The notes: generated by a model not told the origin, from the letters alone. Counted from the stretch's first letter, positions 36,223 through 46,023 are shown. The stretch: DNA of 52,774 nt from Bacteroidales bacterium (GCA_017552705.1 JAFZOY010000058.1:1-52774), one strand, 5' to 3'. Made by a program: numbers and translations.

Positions 36223-36966
36223 TTAGAAATCAGTGAACGTTATTTTACAACGATTAAGCGACGCACCTTCGTAGTTCCGAATATCAAACGCATACACATT
36301 TTCGCCCAACTGTTCCATATTTATTGTGACAGTTTCTCCATAGCGGCATTCTTTCACATAGTTGATTTCGAATTCGGAAATGAACTTTTTCTGGAACATT
36401 TCGAGCGGGAACGTGTCCAAAATCCACGCCACGTAACGGAAGCTGTTCACGTGCATATTGCAGTCTATATCGCTATAAGCGACTTTTCGTGTTGCCACAA
36501 CCGTTTCGTTGGCAAGCAAATGAACCTTTTCAGGAGGACGGATAGCAATGCTTTTCTTCCAAATTGATTTCTCGTAATTTGAATCCAAAACATCCTGCAT
36601 ATTAACCGCCTGACGAGTGTTGAAATTTATCAACGAGAAAATCGACGAAATCTCAACGATTTTGTCACCTTTTGAATCCTCTATCACACAATTTCTCTGT
36701 GTGGTCAGTTTCGTCCAATTTTCCACCCAAGTGGTTGCCTTCACTTCTTCGAAAGCGGCTGGATAACGTTTCACATCAATTAAGATACGCAATGCTACCC
36801 ACGTATATCCTTGTCTCTGCAAGGCGGCCATACCAAACCCTTTTCGTTCGGAATCCAGTCCAGCCACATTCATAAATATATTCCCGATGGTTTCCAACGT
36901 GGAATGTTGCGAGAAATCCGCGTCACGCATCAGGACAGTATATTTTATAGAGGTTTTCTTTTTCAT
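36223..36966 (-). CDS. Acyl-ACP thioesterase
   Basis: 247 residues with the double hotdog fold of bacterial FatA/FatB-like enzymes. N-terminal half: YTVLMRDADF, TLETIGNIFMNVAGLDSERKGFG and WVALRILIDVKRYP. Second half: ATRKVAYSDIDCNMHVNSFRYVAWILD, with the asparagine and histidine of the active site. It releases free fatty acid from acyl carrier protein. It precedes rsmA with a 2-base gap. On the minus strand a TATTTTTG box lies at 36992-36985. Confidence 0.88.
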   Translation of the reverse strand: MKKKTSIKYTVLMRDADFSQHSTLETIGNIFMNVAGLDSERKGFGMAALQRQGYTWVALRILIDVKRYPAAFEEVKATTWVENWTKLTTQRNCVIEDSKGDKIVEISSIFSLINFNTRQAVNMQDVLDSNYEKSIWKKSIAIRPPEKVHLLANETVVATRKVAYSDIDCNMHVNSFRYVAWILDTFPLEMFQKKFISEFEINYVKECRYGETVTINMEQLGENVYAFDIRNYEGASLNRCKITFTDF

Positions 36967-36993
36967 CTCAACTCATTTCTTTTCCAAAAATAC

Positions 36994-37032
36994 AAAAAAT
37001 TGCATTCTCACAGACCGGGAACGCAATTTTTT
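36994..37032 (-). terminator. Terminator after the aldehyde dehydrogenase gene
   Basis: AAAAAATTGC...GCAATTTTTT hairpin with 14-base arms and one mismatch, ending in a T run on either strand. It lies 36 bases past the dehydrogenase stop and separates that operon from the thioesterase gene. Confidence 0.75.
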
Positions 37033-37068
37033 GAACTCTTGTTTTCCAAAATTGAAATTGAAAAATCG

Positions 37069-38463
37069 TTATAATATGGATTTCACCACTTTGAACAAAT
37101 TATACGGCATATATCGGAACGGCAAATCAAAGGCTGTTGGCGTCACCACAATTGAACGACGATGCGTGAACGCCTCGAAACTTTCCTTTCCGTGGTAATG
37201 CCCCATTCCTGAATTTCCAACGCCACCAAACGGAATGTTGGCATTCACGATGTGCATAATCGTATCGTTGATACATCCTCCACCCGACGACGTGCTTGCT
37301 ATAGCCTTCCAACCATCGGATTCTTTACCGAAATAATAAAATGCAAGCGGTTTCTCACGTTTGGTAACAAATTCCACAACTTGTTGTAAGAATGATTGTT
37401 GCGCCGTTTCCGTAAGCGTAACAACAGGGAACAACGGACCAAAGATTTCTTCCGTCATCACAGGCGAATCCAACGACATATTCTCAATCAAAGTCGGCTC
37501 AATAAAGCGTGTTTTCGCATCATAATGTCCTCCACATATCACTGAACCTTCAGAAAGATAGCCTGTAATACGTTCAAACGCCTTGTCGCTCACAATCCGC
37601 ACATAATGTTTACTATCGGCAATGGCATCGCCATACAATTCATGCAAACTATCCTTGAACGCCTGCACAAATGCATCTTTTATTTCGCTGTGTATCAATA
37701 TGTAATCAGGAGCAATACACGTTTGTCCGGAATTCAATGCCTTTCCCCAAGCGATTCGTTTTGCCGCAACTTTCACATCGGCTGATTTGTCGATAATGCA
37801 CGGCGATTTTCCGCCCAATTCCAACACCAATGGCGTAAGATGTTCCGCAGCCGCTTTCATTACCGTGCGTGCCAACGCAGGACTACCAGTAAAGAAAATC
37901 AAATCGAATTTTTGTTTGAACAAATAGGCATTCACATCTCGATTTCCTTGAACCACAGCAATATACGACTCATCGAATGTTTCCGAAATCATTGATTCAA
38001 TTGCTTTTGAAACATTGGGAACATACGGAGAAGGCTTCAAAACGGCCGTACAGCCAGCGGAAATCGCCCCCACAAGTGGGTTCAGCAACAATTGTATTGG
38101 ATAATTCCACGGCGAAACAATCAACGTTGTGCCAAGCGGTTCTTTCACCACATAACTTTTTGAACCAAAGATTGTTATAGGAGAAACACAACGTTCTTTC
38201 TTAGCCCAATGTTTTACCGATTTTATATGTTCGCGGATTTCGGCTTTCACTAAAGAAATTTCCGTCAAATACGCCTCCTCGTAGGATTTATGCAAATCCA
38301 CCCACAAAGCTTCGGCGAGCGTCCGTTCCCATCGGTCTATAGCAACGCTTAGTTTTTGAAGCATTTCGATTCTATACTTCACATTTTTCGTCTTATCTTG
38401 GAGAAAGAATGCTTTTTGCTTAGCGAGAATTTCGTCAATTCGTTCTGTTGCAGTGTTTTCCAT
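37069..38463 (-). CDS. Aldehyde dehydrogenase (fatty-aldehyde type)
   Basis: 464 residues from the ATG at 38463. ALDH signatures: VSPWNYPIQLLLNPL, FFTGSPALA, the catalytic glutamate in LELGGKSPCI and the catalytic cysteine in NSGQTCIAPDY. It ends with PFGGVGNSGMGHYHGKESFEAFTHRRSI and a hydrophobic tail (LPFRYMPYNLFKVVKSIL), like fatty-aldehyde dehydrogenases of the ALDH3 type. It oxidises an aldehyde with NAD(P). It starts 2 bases after the SDR stop codon, so the two oxidoreductases are probably co-expressed and may act on alcohol and aldehyde in sequence. Confidence 0.9.
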   Translation of the reverse strand: MENTATERIDEILAKQKAFFLQDKTKNVKYRIEMLQKLSVAIDRWERTLAEALWVDLHKSYEEAYLTEISLVKAEIREHIKSVKHWAKKERCVSPITIFGSKSYVVKEPLGTTLIVSPWNYPIQLLLNPLVGAISAGCTAVLKPSPYVPNVSKAIESMISETFDESYIAVVQGNRDVNAYLFKQKFDLIFFTGSPALARTVMKAAAEHLTPLVLELGGKSPCIIDKSADVKVAAKRIAWGKALNSGQTCIAPDYILIHSEIKDAFVQAFKDSLHELYGDAIADSKHYVRIVSDKAFERITGYLSEGSVICGGHYDAKTRFIEPTLIENMSLDSPVMTEEIFGPLFPVVTLTETAQQSFLQQVVEFVTKREKPLAFYYFGKESDGWKAIASTSSGGGCINDTIMHIVNANIPFGGVGNSGMGHYHGKESFEAFTHRRSIVVTPTAFDLPFRYMPYNLFKVVKSIL

Positions 38464-38465
38464 AA

Positions 38466-39272
38466 TTATTTTCTTCCTGTAAAATGATCCATTGTATGAT
38501 AAATGCCGAATACTTCGCCGAAGAACCAATCAAAAACCTTAGTCGGCAGCAAGCCTTCCATAAGGCGAATAAAGTGGAAACTCCACGGAATACCTTTGAA
38601 ATCAACATTTTTCTCGATTGCCTTCAAAATTTTCGCAGCCGTTTTTTCAGGATCGAGAATCGGGAATATCTTTGACGAAACGCCATCGAACATTCCTGTA
38701 TTTATGTAATATGGAGCTACGGTTGTTATCCGCACGTTTTTCGTCATTTTGCCCAATTCAATCCGTACCGAATCCGACCAACCAATCACCGCCCATTTAC
38801 TTGCCGCGTAAATACTCATTTTCGGATTGGAAAGCATTCCGGCTGCCGAAGCAATCGTACAAATATGTCCTTTATCGCGTGCAATCATATCGGAAATAAA
38901 GGCATGTGCCACATACATTGGCGCAATTGCATTTATCGTCATGGTGCGGTCGATGTCGGTAATGGTATTTTGGTCAAATGTTTTATTGCTGGTCACAACG
39001 CCGGCACATTGAATCAAAATATCGATGTCGCCGCACTCCGACTTCGTTTTTTCGTATGCGGCAAGCACAGCATCATTCGACGAAACATCGACTTTATATC
39101 CCGTTACTTTACCATATTTACCATGTTCGGCAACAACCGTTTCAATGTTTGTTTCGTTTATATCCCAAATCACAACTTGTTTAGCCCCCTTTTCGAGCGC
39201 CATCCGTCCCATTATTTTTCCGATTCCCGATGCTCCACCAGTAATCAGAACGGAATTTCCTTTACATTTCAT
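38466..39272 (-). CDS. Short-chain dehydrogenase/reductase
   Basis: 268 residues, classical SDR. NAD(P) motif TGGASGIG, CAGVV in the NNAG position, catalytic serine in TIASAAG, and YAASK with tyrosine and lysine. The C-terminal part (IPWSFHFIRLMEGLLPTKVFDWFFGEVFGI) is hydrophobic and similar to retinol dehydrogenase or DHRS-type membrane-associated SDRs, suggesting a lipid-like alcohol or ketone substrate. First gene of the pair with aldehyde dehydrogenase. Confidence 0.88.
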   Translation of the reverse strand: MKCKGNSVLITGGASGIGKIMGRMALEKGAKQVVIWDINETNIETVVAEHGKYGKVTGYKVDVSSNDAVLAAYEKTKSECGDIDILIQCAGVVTSNKTFDQNTITDIDRTMTINAIAPMYVAHAFISDMIARDKGHICTIASAAGMLSNPKMSIYAASKWAVIGWSDSVRIELGKMTKNVRITTVAPYYINTGMFDGVSSKIFPILDPEKTAAKILKAIEKNVDFKGIPWSFHFIRLMEGLLPTKVFDWFFGEVFGIYHTMDHFTGRK

Positions 39273-39446
39273 AGTTACTCATTTTAAAACTCAATGCAAA
39301 AGTAAAATCCACAAGACATTTATTGTCCAAAATGTTATATTCAACACGTTTTTGGGGCGAAATGACCAAATAAGCGGAAATATTTCGTCGAAAATGTGGT
39401 GAATGAGCCACCAAGAAAAAAGAATTTGGGGTGAAATTCGTCCGAT

Positions 39447-39953
39447 TTACAACCGTGGAACCGTAAAACCTTTCAAGAAACTTTCCCACGTATTGTTCAA
39501 ATCATATACTTTTTCACCGAAATAGAACAAATACGGCTGAATCGTTTCACGAGTCATATAGCCTGGAATTGGAGCGACCATATTGATTTTGTCCACAATG
39601 AAGATAGTCGTTGGGTAACTCAACTTTCCTTGAAGTAATTTTACAGCCAAATCGTGCGTCTTGCCCGTTTTAGTATAGAGAGAATCTTGGTACGATATTT
39701 TTTCAGTTCCTTCGGCATTGAACTTCACCGCGTGGAAATTCACATTGATATAAGCGACCACCGCACTATCCTGATAAGTAGTGGCATCCAAGCGTTTACA
39801 CCAGCCGCACCAGTCGGTATAAACATCAACGAGCACAGGCTTACCATCTTGTTTCGACAAAGCTATTGCATTTTCAAACGTAGTCCAATTTATCTGCGAA
39901 AATGCTGAAACCGTAAGACACACCACAATATTCAGCAATAATAATCTCTTCAT
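39447..39953 (-). CDS. Exported thioredoxin-like protein
   Basis: 168 residues from the ATG at 39953; TTG codons just upstream are rejected. Signal peptide MKRLLLLNIVVCLTVSAFS. The thioredoxin fold carries the redox motif WCGWCKRLDATTY near residue 50 and the cis-proline in SYPTTIFIVD. It is probably periplasmic, of the DUF255/DsbD-gamma-like group, and reduces or exchanges disulfides there. No clear partner is adjacent. Confidence 0.85.
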   Translation of the reverse strand: MKRLLLLNIVVCLTVSAFSQINWTTFENAIALSKQDGKPVLVDVYTDWCGWCKRLDATTYQDSAVVAYINVNFHAVKFNAEGTEKISYQDSLYTKTGKTHDLAVKLLQGKLSYPTTIFIVDKINMVAPIPGYMTRETIQPYLFYFGEKVYDLNNTWESFLKGFTVPRL

Positions 39954-39980
39954 TTTCAACAACTTATTTATAATTATCTC

Positions 39981-40808
39981 TTATAATTTTCCAATTGCAA
40001 GTTTAAAATTTTTATTCGGGATTTCGCCTATTTCGTCCGCAGAATATTGCGGTAAAAATCTATCGACGAAATACATGTCAATGTCCCCCTTGTGTTTCAC
40101 GGGGATTTTGCCCCGATACAAACAATCAATATAATCTTTCACGTATTCAAACGTGGAACCCGATATATTTATTTTACCCGCATCGCCACTTTCCTCCATT
40201 CGGTTCGCCACATTCACGGTATCGCCCCAAATATCATAAAGAAACTTCTTTTTCCCGACCACGCCGGCAATCACAGGGCCTGTATGGATGCCAATCCGCA
40301 AATTCCACTGACATTCTCCATTGCGTTTTTTTTCGAGATTCACCTCTTTTATATATTGTAGGATTTCCATTGCGGCAAGAATTGCATCGAACGGATGGCT
40401 ACGGTTTCTCATAGGCATCCCGCCCACGCACATATATGCATCGCCAATTGTTTTGATTTTTTCGAGATAATGCTTTTCGCAAATTTCATCGAATCGGGAA
40501 AAATGCGTATCCAGTTCATAAATCAATTTTTTGAGCTCGATATGTTCACACATCGACGTAAAGTCCATAAAATCAGTGAACATCACCGTTACATTCGAGT
40601 AACTTTGCGGAGCAACTTTTCCATCCTTCAGCAATTCACGGTATATTTCGTCGGGCAACATATTATGGAGCAAATCCTCGCATTTCTGTTTTTCCGCAAG
40701 AATCTGCCGATGCTGCTGGGCAACCTTTTCCTGAAGTATCCGCAATTGTTTCTCCAATGCGGCAACTTGCCCGTTCACCAAACGACTATTTTCCGAAGCA
40801 GTTTTCAT
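39981..40808 (-). CDS. Soluble class III adenylate cyclase
   Basis: 275 residues. A short N-terminal signalling coiled coil (residues 10-50) leads through NMLPDEIYREL into one class III cyclase domain. Metal-binding aspartates are Asp79 (FTDFMDFT) and Asp123 (IGDAYM). Purine-specifying Lys119 (KIKTIGDAY) and Asp192 (YDIWGDTVNVANRME) are the pair typical of ATP rather than GTP use. Transition-state Asn199 and Arg203 are present. All catalytic residues are intact, so it should make cAMP as a homodimer. There is no sensor domain or membrane segment, so input probably comes from a partner. Confidence 0.88.
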   Translation of the reverse strand: MKTASENSRLVNGQVAALEKQLRILQEKVAQQHRQILAEKQKCEDLLHNMLPDEIYRELLKDGKVAPQSYSNVTVMFTDFMDFTSMCEHIELKKLIYELDTHFSRFDEICEKHYLEKIKTIGDAYMCVGGMPMRNRSHPFDAILAAMEILQYIKEVNLEKKRNGECQWNLRIGIHTGPVIAGVVGKKKFLYDIWGDTVNVANRMEESGDAGKINISGSTFEYVKDYIDCLYRGKIPVKHKGDIDMYFVDRFLPQYSADEIGEIPNKNFKLAIGKL

Positions 40809-40921
40809 TTTCCGATTACCATTACGGCGAAAAATCTTGTAAAATTAAGAATTTTCTCAGAAAATATAAAATTCAGGGGGATTTTTTGACTGCAAACGTG
40901 TTGGAAAACACCAATGGAAGG

Positions 40922-43249
40922 CTATTTCTTATTGTCGTTTTCGCAGTAAATCAATTGACCATTTATCAATCTCAACCATGCGCCTCCGTTAAATTCACGG
41001 ACATAAATTTTTTGTCCGTCAAACTCTGGGGAACAAGGATTTAAGTCATATAACGGTTTAACTTCTTTGTCCTGAGGCAAGAACGGATCTTCGGGCATAG
41101 CAAGAGCAACTGGGTCGAACAATGGATCCATACAAGCTTCGTATGAGCGATATACAGCCAAAACCGTTGGCGTTAATTCTGAAGCCCCAATCATACTACA
41201 ATACGTGTTGTATTCGTTTGAATTTCTATCATTTATATCAAGTTCCCGAATAGGGTCAGTGTCTGGTTTTTCCCAACCATTTATCGGATTATCGTTGTAA
41301 TAAACCGTACCGTTGGTAAAGCCCAAATTATCTTTTCCATTAGTAGGATTGTAGCAAAGCCGCATGAGCGAACCAGTCATTCCGATTATTCTCAACGAAG
41401 GGTCGATGTTGGATTGTCCAGCAATGAGCATACCTCCTTCGTTTACTTTTACGATATTTCCTTCTTTTAGTACATCAACAATTAATTCTCCGTTGATAAT
41501 CAAGTACATTTGACCGCCGGAATGTTGAAAATTTCCTTCGTATGCCGAAATTCTTGCACAATTATCTATTTCCAAATTTTGACCTTGGTGGTTGTCTATA
41601 ACATTAAAAACTTTGTTGATTTCATAAATACCCTTAAAAGGTTGTTTGTAACCATATAGCAGCATATTGTCCGCCACATACACGCCATCGCATGAATACG
41701 AAATTGTTGACTGGCTATTGCTATACAGAGTTATATCTTTATTCGCATAAATTTCACCATTGTTAATGAACGTGGAACTGCAGTGATCTTTGAAATTATT
41801 CGGTGTATCTCCCGCAACCTTAACCGTAAAGTTTTCACACACAATAATTACGTCTGATGGAACCTCATGGTGGTCAATAGGTGAATCAGGACTGAGAAGC
41901 AAGTTTATATTGCCATCGGGATCTGTCCATAAATCATAGGGCTCGTTATTTTTCAATATGGTATAATGAGCGGGATATGAAACACCTGATGCGGAATAAT
42001 CAAGAGAAAACACATTAGAGATTAATGGTTCGTCCTCACCCACTATATTTGCTTTCACACGAAAATCATACACTCCGTCAACAATGATTTCATTCCAAAT
42101 GTAGTCATAATATGTAACTCCTGATGACGCGCCTTCTCCTGCGCCATCAATGGTTGTCATTTTCACAAATGAATCCTCGCCTTCTTTTTTATACTCTATA
42201 TCGTATGAACTAACATTTTCCTCAAACAACATATCCCATTTGATTTTTGTGAAGCGGCCAATCTGCGTAGCAAGTTCCATGTTAAACTGCATATCAGTAA
42301 CAACTTCCGATGATGGGTCATCGACATCCGTAATATTATATTGGTCATTATTAGATACATGGAGAGTTTTATGAACTTCATTTCCATCCTTAATTATCAT
42401 ATTTCGGATTTGGAAATCAATATTCTTAAATTTTGTGACTTTATCAAAGACAAGGTTTCTCGGCGATATAGCAGATATATTATCGTTTAACAACCATGTA
42501 TCACGGGTGCAATCTTGAAATTTTTCGACATCAAGACTAAAACATTGATAGAACATTGATTGAATATTTGTCACATTACGGAAATCTTTTGTGTTCGTAA
42601 AACCTAATTCCGTAAGTTTCTGGCAATTCGCAAACATCTGTTTCATTGAAGTCACACCAGAAAAATCCCAATCGTCGATTCCACTTACATCCTCCAACAT
42701 TGAGCCTACAGCCACGTTATTGATTTTGTTTCCGTTTTGAAACAAATTAAAACAGTCACCCTCAAGTTTTGGATGTTCGGCATCAGAATACCAATACACA
42801 TCATAACATTGTACATTATATACTACTCCATCATACCGATATACCGTACCTACGTGAGGAACACTATATGCATATACTATTGTAGGATTTGCAGGGTCAA
42901 CATTACTTCCTGCCGTTAATACTTGATTTTTCTTTGTATCATTGGGGAATTCTACCCAATCAACATCATACGATGTGGAAAGACATGTCTTTCTATAATA
43001 ATTTCCGGATGATATAACCGACCGTCCAACTTCAGCTGGGACTCGAGTAAATGATACCATATTAGCCGATGTTGTACCAGCGAGATACGAAAGACGTGCT
43101 TTTAAATATCCACAATCATATTGTGAGTTTGGTTTCCAATGCGTATTTCCGTCTCCATGAGGGTTGAGCAAAAGGGCACTTTCGCTCTGCGGATATGCCG
43201 CAAGAGCAATCATTGTAAACAATACCAAATATGACAAAATCCTTCTCAT
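40922..43249 (-). CDS. Large exported BspA-like (DUF285) protein
   Basis: 775 residues with a signal peptide (MRRILSYLVLFTMIALAAYPQ). Around residues 190-240 lies a DUF285/BspA-type leucine-rich segment: WDFSGVTSMKQMFANCQKL and FRNVTNIQSMFYQCFSL. A fibronectin-III-like region follows (about 330-420: TKIKWDMLFEENVSSYDIEYK, YDFRVKANIVG). The last third is beta-rich, with repeated short strands suggesting a parallel beta-helix. Likely secreted or surface-exposed; function unknown. I see no clear type IX secretion tail. A TAATTTTG box lies on the minus strand at 43328-43321. Confidence 0.7.
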   Translation of the reverse strand: MRRILSYLVLFTMIALAAYPQSESALLLNPHGDGNTHWKPNSQYDCGYLKARLSYLAGTTSANMVSFTRVPAEVGRSVISSGNYYRKTCLSTSYDVDWVEFPNDTKKNQVLTAGSNVDPANPTIVYAYSVPHVGTVYRYDGVVYNVQCYDVYWYSDAEHPKLEGDCFNLFQNGNKINNVAVGSMLEDVSGIDDWDFSGVTSMKQMFANCQKLTELGFTNTKDFRNVTNIQSMFYQCFSLDVEKFQDCTRDTWLLNDNISAISPRNLVFDKVTKFKNIDFQIRNMIIKDGNEVHKTLHVSNNDQYNITDVDDPSSEVVTDMQFNMELATQIGRFTKIKWDMLFEENVSSYDIEYKKEGEDSFVKMTTIDGAGEGASSGVTYYDYIWNEIIVDGVYDFRVKANIVGEDEPLISNVFSLDYSASGVSYPAHYTILKNNEPYDLWTDPDGNINLLLSPDSPIDHHEVPSDVIIVCENFTVKVAGDTPNNFKDHCSSTFINNGEIYANKDITLYSNSQSTISYSCDGVYVADNMLLYGYKQPFKGIYEINKVFNVIDNHQGQNLEIDNCARISAYEGNFQHSGGQMYLIINGELIVDVLKEGNIVKVNEGGMLIAGQSNIDPSLRIIGMTGSLMRLCYNPTNGKDNLGFTNGTVYYNDNPINGWEKPDTDPIRELDINDRNSNEYNTYCSMIGASELTPTVLAVYRSYEACMDPLFDPVALAMPEDPFLPQDKEVKPLYDLNPCSPEFDGQKIYVREFNGGAWLRLINGQLIYCENDNKK

Positions 43250-43456
43250 ATTCGTATATTTTACGGAATCTGGGGCACTTCAATCACTAACAACCTCATT
43301 ATCACCACCATTTCCACGAGCAAAATTATATTTTTTCTGAAACATAGACTATATTTTTTCAAAAAAAGTTACCTAAAACTATTTGATAATAAGCCAACAA
43401 CAAATACATCAGCTTCCACATTCTGAAAATTAGCCGTAAATTTTTCACTGAAATCC

Positions 43457-43485
43457 TTTGCACGTAAAAAAAAAGAGTATATTTG
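43457..43485 (+). promoter_or_regulatory. Promoter of tRNA-Arg
   Basis: TTTG at 43457-43460, a 17-base spacer and TATATTTG at 43478-43485. It is 17 bases before the tRNA, the clearest full promoter in the window. Confidence 0.7.
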
Positions 43486-43502
43486 CACCGTGATTTTCAC
43501 AT

Positions 43503-43577
43503 GGCTCCGTAGCACAATTGGATTAATGCCCCTGACTACGGATCAGGAGATTGGGGGTTCGAACCCCTCCGGAGTCA
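43503..43577 (+). tRNA. tRNA-Arg (anticodon ACG)
   Basis: Cloverleaf with acceptor GGCTCCG / CGGAGTC and a D arm with AATTGGATTAAT. The anticodon stem CCTGA/TCAGG encloses CTACGGA, giving anticodon ACG (read as ICG). The T arm has loop TTCGAAC. CCA is not encoded. It has its own promoter and terminator. Confidence 0.94.
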
Positions 43578-43579
43578 CG

Positions 43580-43614
43580 AAAGGCAAATACGAAATGTGT
43601 TTGCCTTTTTTGTT
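43580..43614 (+). terminator. tRNA-Arg terminator
   Basis: AAAGGCAAA and TTTGCCTTT form a hairpin directly followed by TTTGTTT, 3 bases after the tRNA. Confidence 0.85.
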
Positions 43615-43617
43615 TCC

Positions 43618-44718
43618 CTACTTCATTGGATGTATCGAACCATGTTCCACACGGAAAAATATGCCCGAATGTTCGCGCTCCGCAAAAACTTGTTGCAACA
43701 GAATTTTATCAGTGTCGGTTATAAAAATCTGTCCAAAATCCTGACGTTCAACTATTTCAAAAATTTTCCGTGCCCTATCGGTGTCTAATTTGTCAAACAA
43801 GTCATCTAACAACAAAATCGGTTTTTCGCCATTTTTGTAGTTTGTAATCAATTGATATTGAGCAAATTTCATTGCGAGTAAAAAAGACTTTTTCTGTCCT
43901 TGCGAAGCAACATTTTTAATTAGATTGTCGCCAAAGTAGAACTGCAAATCATCTCGATGGACACCTACTGTAGTGTACGTCAACACTTTATCCCGCTCAC
44001 GATTTTTTGCCAACAATGCGTTCATATCGCCTTTATTCAATTGCGAATCATACACAATCGAACATGCTTCCGAGGATGAAATCCGTGAATAATATTCTTG
44101 TGTGTAGCGCGACAATTCCGCAACGGCTTTTTTACGTTCGTCGAACAAGGCTTTTCCCACAACCGACATTTTTTCATCAAGAATTGACAGATACGTATCG
44201 TCAAGGTTATTTTCTTGTTTGAGAAGTGCATTTCGTTGCGCAAGTAATTTATTATATGTCAGTAAATTAGAAAAATACTCATGATTGTACATCGAAATGA
44301 ACGCATCCAAAAACTTTCGTCGTTCCACCCCACTTTCGTTTATCAAAGCAACGTCCGACGGCGTTACGAACACAACGGGCAACAATCCGATATGGTCGGA
44401 AAAGCGGCTGTATTTTTTCTCATTGCACAATATCACTTTGGATTTGTCGGTTTGGTTATAGGCGCACGAAACCTTCATTTGCACATCATCCACATCGTAG
44501 GTTCCCTGTATCATAAACGAATTCTCACCTTTTCTCACATTGGCGGCATCATTGGCAAGCAAGTTACTTTTGCAAAACGACAAATAATATATTGCATCCA
44601 AAATATTGGTTTTCCCGACACCATTTTTCCCAATCAAGCAATTGATTGAGTCATTACAATTGAATGTCAATTCTTCAATATTCCGATAATTATATATTGA
44701 TATACTATTGATTTTCAT
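43618..44718 (-). CDS. recF: DNA replication and repair protein RecF
   Basis: 366-residue SMC-like ATPase. Walker A GKNGVGKTN (residues 30-38), the family loop VGVHRDDLQFYFGD, the ABC signature ASQGQKKSFLLAMKFAQ and Walker B ILLLDDLFDKLD. RecF helps load RecA on gapped DNA with RecO and RecR. Here it is the last gene of an STAS-rnz-recF operon, directly abutting rnz (TAA then ATG, no gap), rather than near dnaA or dnaN. Confidence 0.96.
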   Translation of the reverse strand: MKINSISIYNYRNIEELTFNCNDSINCLIGKNGVGKTNILDAIYYLSFCKSNLLANDAANVRKGENSFMIQGTYDVDDVQMKVSCAYNQTDKSKVILCNEKKYSRFSDHIGLLPVVFVTPSDVALINESGVERRKFLDAFISMYNHEYFSNLLTYNKLLAQRNALLKQENNLDDTYLSILDEKMSVVGKALFDERKKAVAELSRYTQEYYSRISSSEACSIVYDSQLNKGDMNALLAKNRERDKVLTYTTVGVHRDDLQFYFGDNLIKNVASQGQKKSFLLAMKFAQYQLITNYKNGEKPILLLDDLFDKLDTDRARKIFEIVERQDFGQIFITDTDKILLQQVFAEREHSGIFFRVEHGSIHPMK

Positions 44719-45672
44719 TTAATTAAAATTTTTATCCCATATACAATACGGATTTCTGTCGGGAGAATATGAATACAAATCTCTGGCAAGTTCCACATTG
44801 CCAAACACTTCGGAAGCCTCCTGCAAATGACCGTCAAGCGATTTATAGCGTGCCGAATAATGCCCGACAATCAATTTTTCGGCTTGGGCAAGTTTTGCAA
44901 ATTCCGCCGCCTGCCGTGCCGTTGAGTGAAATGTTTTTGGAGCAAGGTCGGCATGATTGTCCAAAAACGTTGCCTCGTGATACAACAAACGTGCACCTTT
45001 CACATATTCAGCAAGTTCCGGTTTATACAGAGTATCAGCAATATACGCATACGAAAACGGGCGCGGCGGGTCAATCGTAAGTTCAGAATTTGGAATCATC
45101 ATACCATTTTCAAGTGTCAAATTGGAGCCTTGTTTGATGCACTTAATCTCCTCTATACCAATATTATATTTGGAAATCGCTTCTTTCTTGATATTACGTT
45201 CCCGTTCGTTTTCCACAAAATAAAAGCCCCAGCAATCAATACGGTGCGATAAATAAATAGAGTAAATCTTATAATTCTTTTTTTCTTCAATGCACGTAAA
45301 CGGCTCTTTCACAAGTGTTTTGAAAAAAACAGGAAACGTCAACGTTTGCTCCGTATTTTGGAACATAAACCGTACAATTTCCTCCAAACCTTTTGGACCG
45401 TATATCACCAATGGTGTTCTCCGTCCAGTGAGATTGAGCGATGCGAGCAAGCCGAACAAACCATAATAATGGTCGCCGTGCAGATGCGAAATAAAAATGA
45501 CATTGATATTCTCAAAGGGGATTTTCGCACGTCGGAGCTGCATTTGCGTTCCTTCGCCGCAATCAAGCAGGAAATATTTTCCGAGCACGTGCAAAATCTG
45601 CGACGACGGAAACCGCACCGAATTTGGAGTTGCCGAACTGCACCCCAGCACAGTAAGCGAATACTCCTCCAT
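44719..45672 (-). CDS. rnz: Ribonuclease Z
   Basis: 317 residues from the ATG at 45672; a TTG one codon earlier is less likely. Metallo-beta-lactamase fold with the zinc motif SHLHGDHYYGL, the Z-specific start LTVLGCSSATP, LDCGEGTQMQLRRA, and late ligands in LYHEATF and VGHYSARY. It removes the 3' trailer of tRNA precursors. This matters here because neither tRNA in the window encodes CCA. It lies between the STAS gene and recF with essentially no gaps. Confidence 0.95.
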   Translation of the reverse strand: MEEYSLTVLGCSSATPNSVRFPSSQILHVLGKYFLLDCGEGTQMQLRRAKIPFENINVIFISHLHGDHYYGLFGLLASLNLTGRRTPLVIYGPKGLEEIVRFMFQNTEQTLTFPVFFKTLVKEPFTCIEEKKNYKIYSIYLSHRIDCWGFYFVENERERNIKKEAISKYNIGIEEIKCIKQGSNLTLENGMMIPNSELTIDPPRPFSYAYIADTLYKPELAEYVKGARLLYHEATFLDNHADLAPKTFHSTARQAAEFAKLAQAEKLIVGHYSARYKSLDGHLQEASEVFGNVELARDLYSYSPDRNPYCIWDKNFN

Positions 45673-45675
45673 CAA

Positions 45676-46023
45676 CTAATCGTTTTGAATAAATTCGTCA
45701 GCTTTTTCCTTGTTTGCCACAATGTTCAGCACCGATTCCAACTGCGAAATCGTAATCAAACGGTCAACCGATTCCTGCAATCCGCACAAAACAAAAATAC
45801 CGCCTGAATTCTTACACAAACGATTCGCCACAAGTATCGCACTCAAGCCCGAGGAATCGCAGTATGAGCAGTTCGACAAATCGAGCACTATGTTTTTTTC
45901 ACGATTGCCGTTCAATTGCACTAAATCAGACTTCAATGGAGTAGCAACCTGAATATCAAGGCGTTCCACAAGAATTTCGACCAACGTGTAAGTCGGCATT
46001 TTTGTAATTTTACAATATTCCAT
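45676..46023 (-). CDS. STAS-domain anti-anti-sigma-like protein
   Basis: 115 residues, one STAS domain of the SpoIIAA/RsbV type. The regulatory serine site reads CDSSGLSAILVANRLC (normally D-S-S/T-G), so a phosphorylatable serine is present. Such proteins are switched off by RsbW-like kinases and on by PP2C phosphatases. The only RsbW-like ATPase in the window is at 34.5-35.4 kb; no PP2C phosphatase or stress sigma factor is seen. First gene of the rnz-recF operon, with a TATATTTG box on the minus strand at 46069-46062. Confidence 0.85.
   Translation of the reverse strand: MEYCKITKMPTYTLVEILVERLDIQVATPLKSDLVQLNGNREKNIVLDLSNCSYCDSSGLSAILVANRLCKNSGGIFVLCGLQESVDRLITISQLESVLNIVANKEKADEFIQND

Noticed and set aside
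40922..43249. Type IX secretion tail on the BspA-like protein
   Set aside because: The C-terminus (WLRLINGQLIYCENDNKK) lacks the usual sorting-domain pattern.
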